Positions 17,974-26,077 of a DNA stretch of 64,000 bases are shown in pieces. Each line of letters starts with the position of its first letter. Positions within the stretch are counted from its first letter, which is position 1. Made by a program: the position numbers and the translations under genes. The DNA comes from Congregibacter litoralis KT71 (GTDB lineage Bacteria > Pseudomonadota > Gammaproteobacteria > Pseudomonadales > Halieaceae): contig NZ_CM002299.1 in the NCBI RefSeq assembly GCF_000153125.2, positions 310,809-374,808 of the forward strand. Direction: 5' to 3'. The notes under the pieces were generated by a model that saw nothing but the letters and a program-made list of their open reading frames with translations, made no database searches and was not told the origin of the DNA.

Positions 17974-18039
17974 AGGTCCTCTCTCAACATTTTTTAGTCA
18001 CTCTTCCTGCAGCTCTTCCAGCAACTCTCACTGCCAATC

Positions 18040-19137
18040 TCAGTCAGCATAGCTGACGGGAATAAAGATGGTGATGGTAAGTCCGTGGGGCTCCGTGGAG
18101 CTAAGACGAAAGCTCTGCTTATCGCCATAGATCTGTGTAAGTCGTTCCCGGGTATTGGCCAATCCCACGCCGCCACCTTTGGGCAACCTGCCCTGGCGCA
18201 GATCCAGGCCGGGGCCGTCGTCGGCAACGACGAGCTGCAGGCAACCGTCTTCAACCGTTGCAGAGACGGCGATGGAGCCGCCGTTAATTGACCGCGAAAC
18301 CGCGTACTTGATCGAGTTCTCGACGAGGGGCTGTAAAAGCAGCGATGGCATCAGCGCTTTTTCTGCGGCCTCGCTGATGGCGAAGTGCAGGGTGAGACGC
18401 TCACCGAAGCGAACCTCTTCAATATCGAGATAAAGCTTTAGAGACTCTACTTCCTCCGCGACGCTGATCTGCTGCATGGGATCGTTGTCCAGGGAGTAGC
18501 GCAAAAATCGCGACAGCTTCATGACCATGCCGTTGGCAAGTTCAGTGTCTTTATCCAGAATCAGCGTGGAGATGGCGTTGAGGGTATTGAATAAAAAATG
18601 CGGGTTGAGCTGATACCTGAGCATTTTCAGCTGTGCTTCCTGAGCCATGGAGATGGCCTTTAGATAGCGTTGTTTTTCTTCCTGGCTGAGGAGGTAGTAC
18701 TTGATGCCGAAGTACAGCGCACTCCACACGAGCATCACCCAGACACCCGAAATGGAGTTGCTGAAATACATGGCGAGTCCGTCACCGCCCCGTTGCTCAA
18801 ACTTATCCAGTTCCTGGGGGTACAGGTTGTAAAACAGTACCGAGCGGCACAATACCCATACGACGCCTGCGCAGTAGGAAGCGCCAAGAATGGCGAAAGC
18901 GCGGGTTCCTAGATTGCGTTCCCAGGTGGAGCGGTAAATCCAACGAAGGGCGAGGGTTATTACCATGCCCATGGCAGCGATGATGGGCAGATAAAGAAGG
19001 TAATTGTCCGGGGGTTCGCCCCAAACCAGGATGCCCAGATAAAAGGTGGCCGCCCAGCTGCTCCAGCCCCCCAATTGCAGAAGCCAGAACAGCCGTTGTT
19101 TATCTTCAATGACGCGGTCCAATGGCATGGCGACCAT
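18040..19137 (-). CDS. LytS/AlgZ-type membrane sensor histidine kinase
   Basis: 365 residues from ATG 19137 (MVAMPLDRVIEDKQRLFW); 19128 is also possible, and the longer frame to 19296 adds unrelated sequence. Four hydrophobic segments form the N-terminal membrane domain (about residues 18-150). The His_kinase motif follows: AQLKMLRYQLNPHFLFNTLNAIS with the phospho-His in NPHFLFN. The HATPase_c part shows ENSIKYAV (N box), DDGPGLD (G1) and GGGVGLANTRERL (G2). It is paired with the LytTR regulator 66 bp downstream. The signal sensed is unknown; there is no large extracytoplasmic domain. Confidence 0.92.
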   Translation of the reverse strand: MVAMPLDRVIEDKQRLFWLLQLGGWSSWAATFYLGILVWGEPPDNYLLYLPIIAAMGMVITLALRWIYRSTWERNLGTRAFAILGASYCAGVVWVLCRSVLFYNLYPQELDKFEQRGGDGLAMYFSNSISGVWVMLVWSALYFGIKYYLLSQEEKQRYLKAISMAQEAQLKMLRYQLNPHFLFNTLNAISTLILDKDTELANGMVMKLSRFLRYSLDNDPMQQISVAEEVESLKLYLDIEEVRFGERLTLHFAISEAAEKALMPSLLLQPLVENSIKYAVSRSINGGSIAVSATVEDGCLQLVVADDGPGLDLRQGRLPKGGGVGLANTRERLTQIYGDKQSFRLSSTEPHGLTITIFIPVSYAD

Positions 19138-19294
19138 TATAGGTAGTGTTGAAACCGCGGGAACCCACGATGGACAACGTTTACCGCAGGAATGTGCCAG
19201 TTCAACGCAAGTTACGCGCTGGTTAAGCACCAGAGAGGATAAAAGGCCTGGCTGTTGCAGCAGTTGGGTAGCACTCTGGCGAGAGCCCAGGCAC

Positions 19295-19323
19295 AAAAAA
19301 GGGGTGGCACAAGGGCCACCCCT
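19295..19323 (-). terminator. rho-independent terminator of dps
   Basis: On the minus strand a perfect 9-bp stem AGGGGTGGC/GCCACCCCT with a 6-nt loop is followed by TTTTTT, 34 bp after the dps stop codon. Strong by-eye candidate. Confidence 0.85.
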
Positions 19324-19356
19324 CCAAAGCGCTAACGATTACTCACTCTCTACTAA

Positions 19357-19911
19357 TTACTGGTTCGCCGCTTTTTTGGCTGCTTCTTCTTCCGTCGATG
19401 CGCCTACCGTGGCCAATTTGCCATCGGAGGACTCGAGGTGCGCCCTCACAAACCACTGGAATAACTCCAGATCGGCGAGTTGCGCGATGAGCATGTCCTC
19501 GGACACCGGATCGACCTTCGCCGCCTTGGCGATGGCATCGCGATGGCCCTCATTGACGCCTGAATAGACCAGGTCGAGGGCGCCGAGATGCTCCGTTACG
19601 AGGCCTTTACCGATGGAGTAATCCGACCAGTTCCTTCGCTCGGCGATTGACCCCGGCGTCCCTACGGGCACGCCCCCCAGGGTGGCTATTCGCTCCGCAA
19701 GGTTGTCGACCATGCCGTTCACGGCCTCCACCTGGGGGTCCAACATTTCATGAACACCAATGAAATTGGGTCCCACAACGTTCCAGTGGATGTGCTTCAA
19801 CGTCAAAGCCAGATCAATGAGGGCTACCATGCGACCGTCTAATGCCTGGACTGCTGCGTCCGCTTCTTTCTCGTTCAAACCGGGAACGGTAAATTTGGCA
19901 TTGGTACTCAT
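19357..19911 (-). CDS. dps: Dps-family DNA-protection ferritin
   Basis: 184 residues. The ferroxidase site of Dps is present: TLKHIHWNVVGPNFIGVHEMLDPQVE supplies the His, Asp and Glu ligands shared between subunits of the dodecamer. The C-terminal extension ends with a Lys/Ala-rich tail (EEEAAKKAANQ) that could contact DNA. Dps oxidises and stores iron with hydrogen peroxide and compacts DNA in starved or stressed cells. The ribosome site is strong (AGGAG, 8 nt before ATG). It is a single gene with its own terminator; the AT-rich region upstream probably carries its promoter. Confidence 0.95.
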   Translation of the reverse strand: MSTNAKFTVPGLNEKEADAAVQALDGRMVALIDLALTLKHIHWNVVGPNFIGVHEMLDPQVEAVNGMVDNLAERIATLGGVPVGTPGSIAERRNWSDYSIGKGLVTEHLGALDLVYSGVNEGHRDAIAKAAKVDPVSEDMLIAQLADLELFQWFVRAHLESSDGKLATVGASTEEEAAKKAANQ

Positions 19912-20411
19912 ATTTTTGCTCCTCTTGCTACGTGTTCGTCGGATGCTGGCTACGTAGACCGTTTTAAGGCTGCGGGCCAGCGATGAGTCAGCGTTGTTTC
20001 CGCCAGCTCATGTTTCGATGTTGCTACGGGGTTGGCTTCGAGGGCAGATGACTTGATTTCTGTTGCTGGATTCTCTATGGCCCATTGCTTTAAAAAAGGA
20101 GTGAGGATGTTAAAAATGGGCATAAAATCGATAAAAGAGCGCAAAATATGGGCAAAAATCCAAAAAAAATGCATTTTTTGAGAGAGCCTTGCCCAGGCAA
20201 AAATAAAAACTCCGGCAAGCAGACAAAACATAGACAAGGGGCGGGAGGCCGTCGTTCAGGACTCTCCCTCGGATTTTTTGTCGCTGTTCAAACCCTGTTT
20301 TGGATGTGTTCTTTAAGGCGAACTGCATGAATCGTGGATGAATGCCACGTGCGGCCATGAGCCAAAGAAATTACTATTAATCAGCCTTTTAGCCTGAGAG
20401 AGAGCAGCACA
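19912..20411. other. 500-bp non-coding, AT-rich intergenic region
   Basis: This gap separates divergent dps and the DUF2945 gene. Positions about 20080-20240 are strikingly A-rich for this window, with repeated A-tracts and a perfect 16-bp palindrome AAAAAATGCATTTTTT (20164-20179). Such phased A-tracts suggest bent DNA or a nucleoid-protein site. A 95-codon minus-strand frame (19950-20237) looks non-coding. I see no RNA gene. Confidence 0.5.
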
Positions 20412-20633
20412 GTGAAGGACTTCTCGACAAACACCGAGGTACGTTGGAACTGGGGTGAAGGTCATGCCACGGGCTATATCCGGGAAAAGTTCACGGACCG
20501 CGTCGTGAGAGATATCGATGGCACGGAAGTGGTGCGGGATGCTGATGAGGAGAATCCCGCTTACCTTGTAGAACAGGACGATGGGCAGGAGGTCCTGAAG
20601 TCTGCCAGTGAGCTAGAAAAGGCAGAGACGTAA
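20412..20633 (+). CDS. DUF2945 / HVA1-type TUDOR-domain small protein
   Basis: 73 residues starting at GTG 20412 after a GAGAGAGAG ribosome region. The pattern VRWNWGEGHATGYIREKFTDRVVRDIDGTEVVRD ... NPAYLVEQDDGQEVLKSASELEK is typical of the DUF2945 / hypervirulence-associated TUDOR family, in which a small beta-barrel is formed from the whole chain. Function is unknown; family members are often found with stress genes. The downstream gene starts at the last base of its stop codon, so they are translationally coupled. Confidence 0.85.
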   Translation: MKDFSTNTEVRWNWGEGHATGYIREKFTDRVVRDIDGTEVVRDADEENPAYLVEQDDGQEVLKSASELEKAET

Positions 20634-20872
20634 TGGAAGCTCCCGCTCCAGGGCTATACCGTCACTATAAGGGCGGCGAATACGACGTTCTGGGATCGGT
20701 GTTGCACTCAGAGACCGAAGAGCGGTTGGTGCTGTATCGGCCACGCTATGGTGAGCGGGAGCTTTGGGTGAGACCTGTAGCGATGTTCCGGGAGGATGTC
20801 ATGGTCGATGGTGAGCCCCGTCCACGCTTTGCATGGATCGGGCCCCCGGATACCGATGCGGGCGATGCTTAG
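20633..20872 (+). CDS. DUF1653 domain protein
   Basis: 79 residues. PGLYRHYKGGEYDVLGSVLHSETEERLVLYRPRYGERELWVRPVAMFREDV is the DUF1653 signature, a small all-beta domain of unknown function widely distributed in bacteria. The start ATG overlaps the DUF2945 stop (TAATG). Its 3' end overlaps the convergent acetyltransferase gene by 4 bp. No catalytic residues can be assigned. Confidence 0.88.
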   Translation: MEAPAPGLYRHYKGGEYDVLGSVLHSETEERLVLYRPRYGERELWVRPVAMFREDVMVDGEPRPRFAWIGPPDTDAGDA

Positions 20873-21366
20873 GCATCGCTGTCGACAAAGGCCTCCATGG
20901 CTGCGCGGTCCATACGATAACCCACCCATTCGCTGAGGGGTTTAGCGCCACAGGCTTCATAAAATTCAATGGCCGGGGTGTTCCAGCGCAGCACGTTCCA
21001 CTCGTAGCGACCACAGTCCTTATCCAGAGCAATCTGCGCGAGGCTTTTTAAGAGAAGCTTCCCCGCTCCCAGCCCCCGCGCCTCGGGTGTGACGTAAAGA
21101 TCCTCGAGATACAGGCCATGCTGACCGAGCCAGGTTGAGTAGTTAAAAAAGTAAATCGCAAAACCGATGGGCTCGACGGGGGTGGCGCCGTCCTGCCGCT
21201 CACAAATCAGCCCGAAGGCTTTGGGTGCGCCACAGAACAGCGTGTTCTGAATATGCGCTTCCGTGGCTAAAACCGCGTCAGGCTCCCGCTCATAGACGGC
21301 CAGTTCGGTAATAAATTTAAGAATTATGCCGCTGTCGTCGGTTGTGATCTTTCGGATGTTTAACAC
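20869..21366 (-). CDS. GNAT acetyltransferase, diamine/spermidine N-acetyltransferase-like
   Basis: 165 residues of the GNAT fold. The acetyl-CoA pyrophosphate loop is EARGLGAGKLLLKSLAQIA (about residues 95-113), preceded by LYLEDLYVTPE, and the C-terminal WNVLRWNTPAIEFYEACGAKPLSEWVGYRM matches the SAT1-like subgroup, whose members acetylate polyamines or thialysine. Substrate is a family-level guess. An agmatinase gene (speB) lies 600 bp away, a possible polyamine link. Probably co-oriented with, and transcribed after, the ion-channel gene 18 bp upstream. Confidence 0.86.
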   Translation of the reverse strand: MLNIRKITTDDSGIILKFITELAVYEREPDAVLATEAHIQNTLFCGAPKAFGLICERQDGATPVEPIGFAIYFFNYSTWLGQHGLYLEDLYVTPEARGLGAGKLLLKSLAQIALDKDCGRYEWNVLRWNTPAIEFYEACGAKPLSEWVGYRMDRAAMEAFVDSDA

Positions 21367-21384
21367 CTGGCCCTATTCTCCCTG

Positions 21385-21810
21385 TTAATCCCGGTCCCAG
21401 TAGCGAGTCATTTCCAGATACAGAAACGATGCCGTCCAGGTGATCAGTACAAATCCCGTCAGTGATTCCAATCCCACGAGAAAGCGCAGATTGCCCGAAG
21501 GGGTGATATCGCCAAGACCGAGGGTGGTGAAGGCGGTAAAAGAAAAGTACACGCTGCTGTGCAGGGAGCCGTCGTAATCGCCCAGTAACTCCCCCCAGAG
21601 TTCGGATTTGTCCATAAAGTAATAGGCCAGGGCAAAAAGCCATACCTCGATCGCATGCGCGGTGAGTGACGCGAATACGCCCAGCAAGATCCTAAAGCGG
21701 TGTCGAATACGCAGCCGCGGCATGATCATAGTGAACTGATAGAGAAACTCGTAGTGGATTACCACGGCGATGGCGATCACAGCGCCGTTAAGAAGGTAAA
21801 TCTTAAGCAT
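21385..21810 (-). CDS. small two-TM potassium channel-like protein (Ion_trans_2)
   Basis: 141 residues from ATG 21810 (MLKIYLLNG); the frame extends ten residues further without support. Three hydrophobic segments are seen: about 4-22, 45-70, and 115-135. Before the last one lies the pore helix and selectivity filter YFSFTAFTTLGLGDITPSG, where TLGLGD is a variant of the K+ signature TVGYGD. No cytoplasmic RCK domain is present, so gating is not obvious. It resembles the small ion-channel family proteins common in marine proteobacteria. Ion selectivity of the GLG filter is uncertain. Confidence 0.83.
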   Translation of the reverse strand: MLKIYLLNGAVIAIAVVIHYEFLYQFTMIMPRLRIRHRFRILLGVFASLTAHAIEVWLFALAYYFMDKSELWGELLGDYDGSLHSSVYFSFTAFTTLGLGDITPSGNLRFLVGLESLTGFVLITWTASFLYLEMTRYWDRD

Positions 21811-21962
21811 TGGGCACCCATTGCATTTACGTCCACGCATTCTACGCCGAGGAAAAAGACAGCGAAACGCGTTGATGGTAACCGCAGGCTCGATGCTCCC
21901 TTTGTTGCCGCGACAGCGCTATGCTTTGAGCTCCTGACAAAAAATCCTTTGGAGAGCACGCA

Positions 21963-22907
21963 GTGGAATTCAGCTCAGATTTGGCCTTTACCCGGGAAAA
22001 TGATCGCGGCACTGTAGTTGAGCCTTCCTACGGCGGCGCCACAAGTTTTATGCGCCGACGCTACACCCGGAATCTTGAGAACATCGATGTGGCGGTAGTA
22101 GGCATTCCCTATGATCTTGCCACTACCAATCGCTCGGGCACGCGCCTGGGGCCGCGGGCGATTCGCAGTATCTCCAGCAATCTTTCCTGGGAGACCGCCG
22201 TCAACGGTTGGGGCTACGATCCTTTCGAGCGCATCTCTGTCGTGGATTATGGCGACTTTGGCTTTGATCCCGGGTTGCCCGCCGACATCCCTGCGGTACT
22301 GGAATCCCAGGCTCGGGAAATACTCAAGAGTGATACCGCCATACTGGCCCTGGGTGGTGACCACTTCATTACCTATCCATTGCTCAAGGCTTGCGCCGAG
22401 AAACACGGCCCCCTGTCACTTATCCACTTTGATGCGCATTCGGACACCTGGGAAGACGAGGTGGGTCGTATCGATCATGGCACCATGTTCTGGCACGCTG
22501 CCCAGGATGGCACCGTGGATCCCGGGCGTTCCATCCAGCTCGGCATGCGCACCCATAATCCCGATACTCATGGTTACAACGTCTATGACGCCGACTGGGT
22601 GCACGACCATAGCGCCGCCGAGGCGATCGCAAAAATTCATGAAACCGTGGGCGACAATCCCTGCTACCTGACCTTTGATATCGATTGCCTCGACCCTTCC
22701 TTTGCGCCGGGGACGGGCACGCCGGTGGTGGGGGGACTATCCACGCAACAGGCGCTGCGTATCCTCCGCGGCCTAGGCGGTCTGAACATCGTGGGGATGG
22801 ATCTGGTGGAGGTGGCTCCCGCGTATGACGTGTCAGAGGTGACGGCGCTGGCAGGGGCGACCCTGGCGCTGAACATGCTGTGTATTTATTCCGAGAGGAG
22901 CGCCTGA
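21963..22907 (+). CDS. speB: agmatinase / ureohydrolase
   Basis: 314 residues from GTG 21963. Mn-binding motifs of the arginase/agmatinase fold are all present: GGDHFITYPLL (His), HFDAHSDTW (Asp-His-Asp) and FDIDCLDPSFAPGTGTP (two Asp). The N-terminal SGTRLGPRAIRSIS is typical of agmatinases. It hydrolyses agmatine to putrescine and urea in the cytoplasm. Guanidinobutyrase or related activity cannot be excluded from sequence. A SpoIIAA-like gene starts at the final base of its stop codon (TGATG), suggesting translational coupling. Confidence 0.92.
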   Translation: MEFSSDLAFTRENDRGTVVEPSYGGATSFMRRRYTRNLENIDVAVVGIPYDLATTNRSGTRLGPRAIRSISSNLSWETAVNGWGYDPFERISVVDYGDFGFDPGLPADIPAVLESQAREILKSDTAILALGGDHFITYPLLKACAEKHGPLSLIHFDAHSDTWEDEVGRIDHGTMFWHAAQDGTVDPGRSIQLGMRTHNPDTHGYNVYDADWVHDHSAAEAIAKIHETVGDNPCYLTFDIDCLDPSFAPGTGTPVVGGLSTQQALRILRGLGGLNIVGMDLVEVAPAYDVSEVTALAGATLALNMLCIYSERSA

Positions 22908-23302
22908 TGCTGGAGATGATCGAGTTTGATGTCGCCGATGCCGTGGCCTGGAAAATTTCCGGCAAGGTGACCGAAGAGGATATGCAGCGGGCCCTGGATG
23001 CGCTGCGGGAAAAACTAAATGCTCATGCCAAGGTGTCTGTTTACCAGGAAATCGAGAGCTTTGGCGGTGTCGAGCTCGACGCGGTCATGGAGAAAATGCA
23101 GTTTCTATCGGAGTTCGGCCTAAACATGTTTGCAAGAATTGCAGTGGTCACGGACAAGCGATGGGTGCAGCGCGTTCTCAGCTGGGAGGACAGGGTGTTT
23201 CGCAATATAGACATGCGTGCGTTTTCTGTTGAGGAACGGGAGCGGGCATTTAATTTTCTGGCCTACGGCGATGATCCCGGCTCCTCGCCCGCGACAGCCT
23301 GA
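22907..23302 (+). CDS. SpoIIAA-like (STAS-type) protein
   Basis: 131 residues from ATG 22907, overlapping the speB stop. The sequence MLEMIEFDVADAVAWKISGKVTEEDMQRALDALREKLNAH and the later ARIAVVTDKRWVQRVLSWEDRVF ... AFSVEERERAFNFL fit the DUF3478/SpoIIAA-like family, a STAS-related fold that lacks the phosphorylated Ser loop of true anti-anti-sigma factors. Function is unknown; some members bind lipophilic ligands. The downstream gene again starts inside its stop codon. Confidence 0.85.
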   Translation: MLEMIEFDVADAVAWKISGKVTEEDMQRALDALREKLNAHAKVSVYQEIESFGGVELDAVMEKMQFLSEFGLNMFARIAVVTDKRWVQRVLSWEDRVFRNIDMRAFSVEERERAFNFLAYGDDPGSSPATA

Positions 23303-23613
23303 TGTCACGCTCCGGCGACCGGCCCTACACCAGGACCCGCAAGCCCGAGCCCCCGGCGGATTCCAGTGACTGGGTAATCTGGGCGGCCTGGGCCGATCGC
23401 GTCAGCTTCGACGAAATCCGCGAGCGAACGGGGCTTGATGAACAGGCGGTGATCCGCATCATGCGCAGAGAACTGAAGCCCTCCAGTTTTCGGCGCTGGC
23501 GTAAGCGTGCCAGTGGCCAGGTCACCAAGCACCGCCAACGTTTTATGGAAGACCGAAGCGTCTCCTCCCCCAACAAGCGGCGATTTGATGAGTTTCTGGC
23601 AGACGAGTCCTAG
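23302..23613 (+). CDS. TIGR03643 / DUF2805 family protein
   Basis: 103 residues. WVIWAAWADRVSFDEIRERTGLDEQAVIRIMRRELKPSSFRRWRKRASGQVTKHRQR is the conserved core of this family of unknown function. The central part resembles a helix-turn-helix (FDEIRERTGLDEQAVIRIM), and the Arg/Lys-rich second half suggests nucleic-acid binding. It is the third gene of the coupled set speB-SpoIIAA-like-TIGR03643 (TGATG junctions). It is frequently seen beside photolyase or cryptochrome genes in other bacteria, but none is present here. Confidence 0.88.
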   Translation: MSRSGDRPYTRTRKPEPPADSSDWVIWAAWADRVSFDEIRERTGLDEQAVIRIMRRELKPSSFRRWRKRASGQVTKHRQRFMEDRSVSSPNKRRFDEFLADES

Positions 23614-23677
23614 GTTGTAAAAAGCCAAAGGACTGGTAGCCGATAATCGATAGCAGATAGCACCGTAAGGATTTCCC

Positions 23678-24304
23678 CTGGATATATTTACCCACAGCGC
23701 GCGCCTGAAGCCCTATCTCGAGAAGCATCTTCGCAGTTTTGAGCAGAGGCCTATGGCCTTGGAGCGACGGCGTGCTGCGGCGGTCACATTGACCGTGTGT
23801 CAGGATGAGGGTCGCAGCGCTGTCGTGGTGACCAGGCGTAGTGCTTCCCTGCGGGCCCATTCCCGGCAGTGGGCTCTCCCCGGTGGGCGTCGCGATCAGG
23901 GGGAATCTGCTATCGAAGGAGCGCTACGGGAATTGCAGGAGGAGGTGGGTCTGTCCGCCGCTCCCCCGGACGTCCTTGGCACCCTGGATGATTACGCGAC
24001 GCGATCCGGTTACGTCATCACCCCCGTCGTAGTGTGGACCGACAGGGACTGGCGGGAGCTCACACCGAATCCCGATGAGGTGGAGCTTGTGAAGCCTTTT
24101 TCTTTTAAAGAGTTGGCCCGGCAAGACTCTCCCAATCTTCAGAGCATTAAAGAAAGCGATGGTCAGGTGCTGTCGATGAACTTTCACGACGACCGCATCT
24201 ATGCGCCCACGGGAGCCATGCTCTATCAGTTCCGGGAAGTCGCTATGTTCGGTCGCCATACCCGCGTCGCGCATTTTGATCAGCCTCTGTTTGCCTGGCG
24301 CTAG
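23678..24304 (+). CDS. NUDIX hydrolase, CoA-pyrophosphatase-like
   Basis: The NUDIX box is GGRRDQGESAIEGALRELQEEVGL, with all catalytic Glu residues. Upstream RHS-ASLRAHSRQWALPGG and the C-terminal region fit the CoA/short-chain NUDIX group (NudL-like), which cleaves CoA or nucleoside diphosphates in the cytoplasm. The first ATG in frame is 23753, but the 25 codons before it (LDIFTHSARLKPYLEKHLRS and on) look like the family's N-terminal helix. The frame is open only from 23669, and the only well-placed start is a CTG at 23678 with AAGGA six bases before it. I therefore prefer 23678, giving 208 residues; 23753 is the conservative alternative. Confidence 0.85.
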   Translation: MDIFTHSARLKPYLEKHLRSFEQRPMALERRRAAAVTLTVCQDEGRSAVVVTRRSASLRAHSRQWALPGGRRDQGESAIEGALRELQEEVGLSAAPPDVLGTLDDYATRSGYVITPVVVWTDRDWRELTPNPDEVELVKPFSFKELARQDSPNLQSIKESDGQVLSMNFHDDRIYAPTGAMLYQFREVAMFGRHTRVAHFDQPLFAWR

Positions 24305-24325
24305 GCGTTTCGCCGCGGATTTGGA

Positions 24326-24790
24326 ATGAAGCGTCTGTCGTCTATCGCTGCCGTACTACTGGTTGTCGGGTATTTTGGCTTCGAGGTTTCAAACCTTTAT
24401 CGACTCCAATACCGGATGGAACCTCTTTATATTTTTGATCAGTTTGCCTCGGCGCATTCGGCGATTGCCGTGTGTGGCTCCTCCGATGCAGAAGAGCGGC
24501 GCCGTTTCACTCACAACTTTGATTACGTGCGCTCCCGCGCGGTTGACCATCTCCTGACCCCTTCGGCCGAAGCCGCACCGCAGACCTCAGAAAGCAAAGC
24601 TTCGCTTGCGCCCCTCACTGTCGCCCAGGCGGAGGCAGATATTCAGGACCGTCTTGAGCGTCGCAGGGATGAAGTAGAAGCCTTAGTCGAAGATCAGGGC
24701 TGCGGCGGTCCGGATCTCCGTCGCCTGGTTAAATTCCACGAAATCCGTGCCCGACTGAATCTCGCGAATGCCCCCGTTAAGCCCGGCTAA
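24326..24790 (+). CDS. hypothetical membrane-anchored protein
   Basis: 154 residues, not recognised. One N-terminal TM/uncleaved signal (residues 5-22) places the rest in the periplasm. The soluble part has two cysteines (Cys50 and Cys126) that could form a disulfide, a Ser/Ala-rich linker around 80-97, and a charged helix (residues 98-122, ADIQDRLERRRDEVEALVED) with coiled-coil character. It lies 22 bp after the NUDIX gene and directly before the GGDEF gene, with which its end overlaps or abuts. It might be a periplasmic partner of the membrane diguanylate cyclase, but that is only positional. Confidence 0.7.
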   Translation: MKRLSSIAAVLLVVGYFGFEVSNLYRLQYRMEPLYIFDQFASAHSAIAVCGSSDAEERRRFTHNFDYVRSRAVDHLLTPSAEAAPQTSESKASLAPLTVAQAEADIQDRLERRRDEVEALVEDQGCGGPDLRRLVKFHEIRARLNLANAPVKPG

Positions 24791-24908
24791 CTGGCGCTCG
24801 AAGGTCGCGCGAGATCACCGTCCAAGCTATATTGCTTCCACTGCGAAAACTAACGAGAGCACGCTCATTTCTTCGGACCCCGACCCCATCTCGATCAGCC
24901 CCGAGCGC

Positions 24909-26006
24909 ATGGCGGCAGCGTATCGAGACGATGCCCGACGCATTGTCGGCATCGCCGTGCCATTTTTTACCGGGGGTTTTTTGCTCGAAGCGGCCAGCCA
25001 CGCGGGCGATGCGGATACCCGTATGTTTCTTCAGCCACTGCTTTCAGCGGTGGTTTGTGTCATCGCCCTGGTTTTCAGTCGCCGCTATCTGACGCGGATT
25101 CGTTTTCCCGAGCTTATCCTTCTGGTGCTTTGGTGGTTGGTGCTCTGGTCCCTTTATCTTCATGAGCTTTCTTTCGATGAGCCTGTGCAGGCGCCCACCC
25201 TGGTTATGCTTGCGGTCACCACCGTGGGCAGCGCCATGCTCATCATGCCAACGGTCGCAGCCGTATTAGCGATCGGAACAACAGCATCCCTGTATGTGTA
25301 TGGGCAGATTTCGCTTCTGGGGCTAGAGGGACTGTCTTCCCTGGTTACCCCTGTAATCGTGGTTATGGTGGTGCTGCTTATCTACCGTTCCCGGCGCAGT
25401 TCCATTCGTAACGTGGAAGAGCTCCGCGAGCGGGTGGCGCGGGATCAGCGCGAACTGGAGGTGGTGAATCAGCAGTTACTGAGTCTATCGATCACGGACC
25501 CCTTGACGGGTGCACTGAACCGGCGAGGTTTTAATGACCGGCTCAAGGCTGAGCTCGCGGGTGCCGCCCGCACGGGAACTCCCCTCTCCGTGCTGATGCT
25601 GGATGTGGACCATTTCAAGCATTACAACGATGCCTTTGGCCACCCCGCCGGGGATGTGGCCCTGCGCAAAACCTCGGAAGCCCTGAGAGCCTGTTGCCGC
25701 GACAATGACTCCGTGTCCCGCTATGGCGGTGAAGAGTTTGCCTTAATCCTCCCGGCAACGGACGCAGAGGGCGCCGGGATAATGGCGGAGCGGGTGCGAC
25801 AGGCTGTGGCAAAGCTGGAAGGACTGAAACAAGAGATCACCGTTAGCGTGGGCGCGGCCAGCGCGCCAGCGGCGGTGCTTACGGATCTTGCAATGGTGGC
25901 TACGACGCTCGTGGCGTTTGCAGACAGCGCTCTCTACCGCGCCAAGGAAGGCGGTCGGGACCGGGCAGAAATCAACGTCCTGACGGAAATGCCGGCGGAG
26001 AGTTAA
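24909..26006 (+). CDS. membrane diguanylate cyclase (GGDEF)
   Basis: 365 residues from ATG 24909; the frame is open from 24768 and the first 47 codons are low-complexity Ser/Pro, so the start is uncertain. Six hydrophobic segments (about residues 13-170) form a membrane sensor of the 6-TM type without a recognised ligand domain. After a coiled coil comes a GGDEF domain: SITDPLTGALNRRGF at its start and RYGGEEFALIL as active site. Five residues before it is RDND, a canonical RxxD inhibitory site, so c-di-GMP synthesis with product inhibition is expected. There is no EAL domain. Cognate c-di-GMP receptors are not identified in the window except a possible PilZ-like protein at 57.9-59.8 kb. Confidence 0.9.
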   Translation: MAAAYRDDARRIVGIAVPFFTGGFLLEAASHAGDADTRMFLQPLLSAVVCVIALVFSRRYLTRIRFPELILLVLWWLVLWSLYLHELSFDEPVQAPTLVMLAVTTVGSAMLIMPTVAAVLAIGTTASLYVYGQISLLGLEGLSSLVTPVIVVMVVLLIYRSRRSSIRNVEELRERVARDQRELEVVNQQLLSLSITDPLTGALNRRGFNDRLKAELAGAARTGTPLSVLMLDVDHFKHYNDAFGHPAGDVALRKTSEALRACCRDNDSVSRYGGEEFALILPATDAEGAGIMAERVRQAVAKLEGLKQEITVSVGAASAPAAVLTDLAMVATTLVAFADSALYRAKEGGRDRAEINVLTEMPAES

Positions 26007-26018
26007 ATTCTAAAATTT

Positions 26019-26066
26019 GAGTGCTTTGTATCGAGTGCTTTGTATCGAATGCTTTGTGTTGAGTGC
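26019..26066. repeat. 14-bp tandem repeat
   Basis: GAGTGCTTTGTATC occurs twice in perfect tandem, then once as GAATGCTTTGTGTT, then a partial fourth copy. It fills the gap between the GGDEF gene and the 3' end of tRNA-Phe. Confidence 0.85.
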
Positions 26067-26077
26067 GATAAAAGAAA

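Noticed and set aside
19950..20237. 95-codon minus-strand frame in the dps upstream region
   Set aside because: Lies in the A-tract segment, is not recognised, and has no ribosome site; taken as non-coding.
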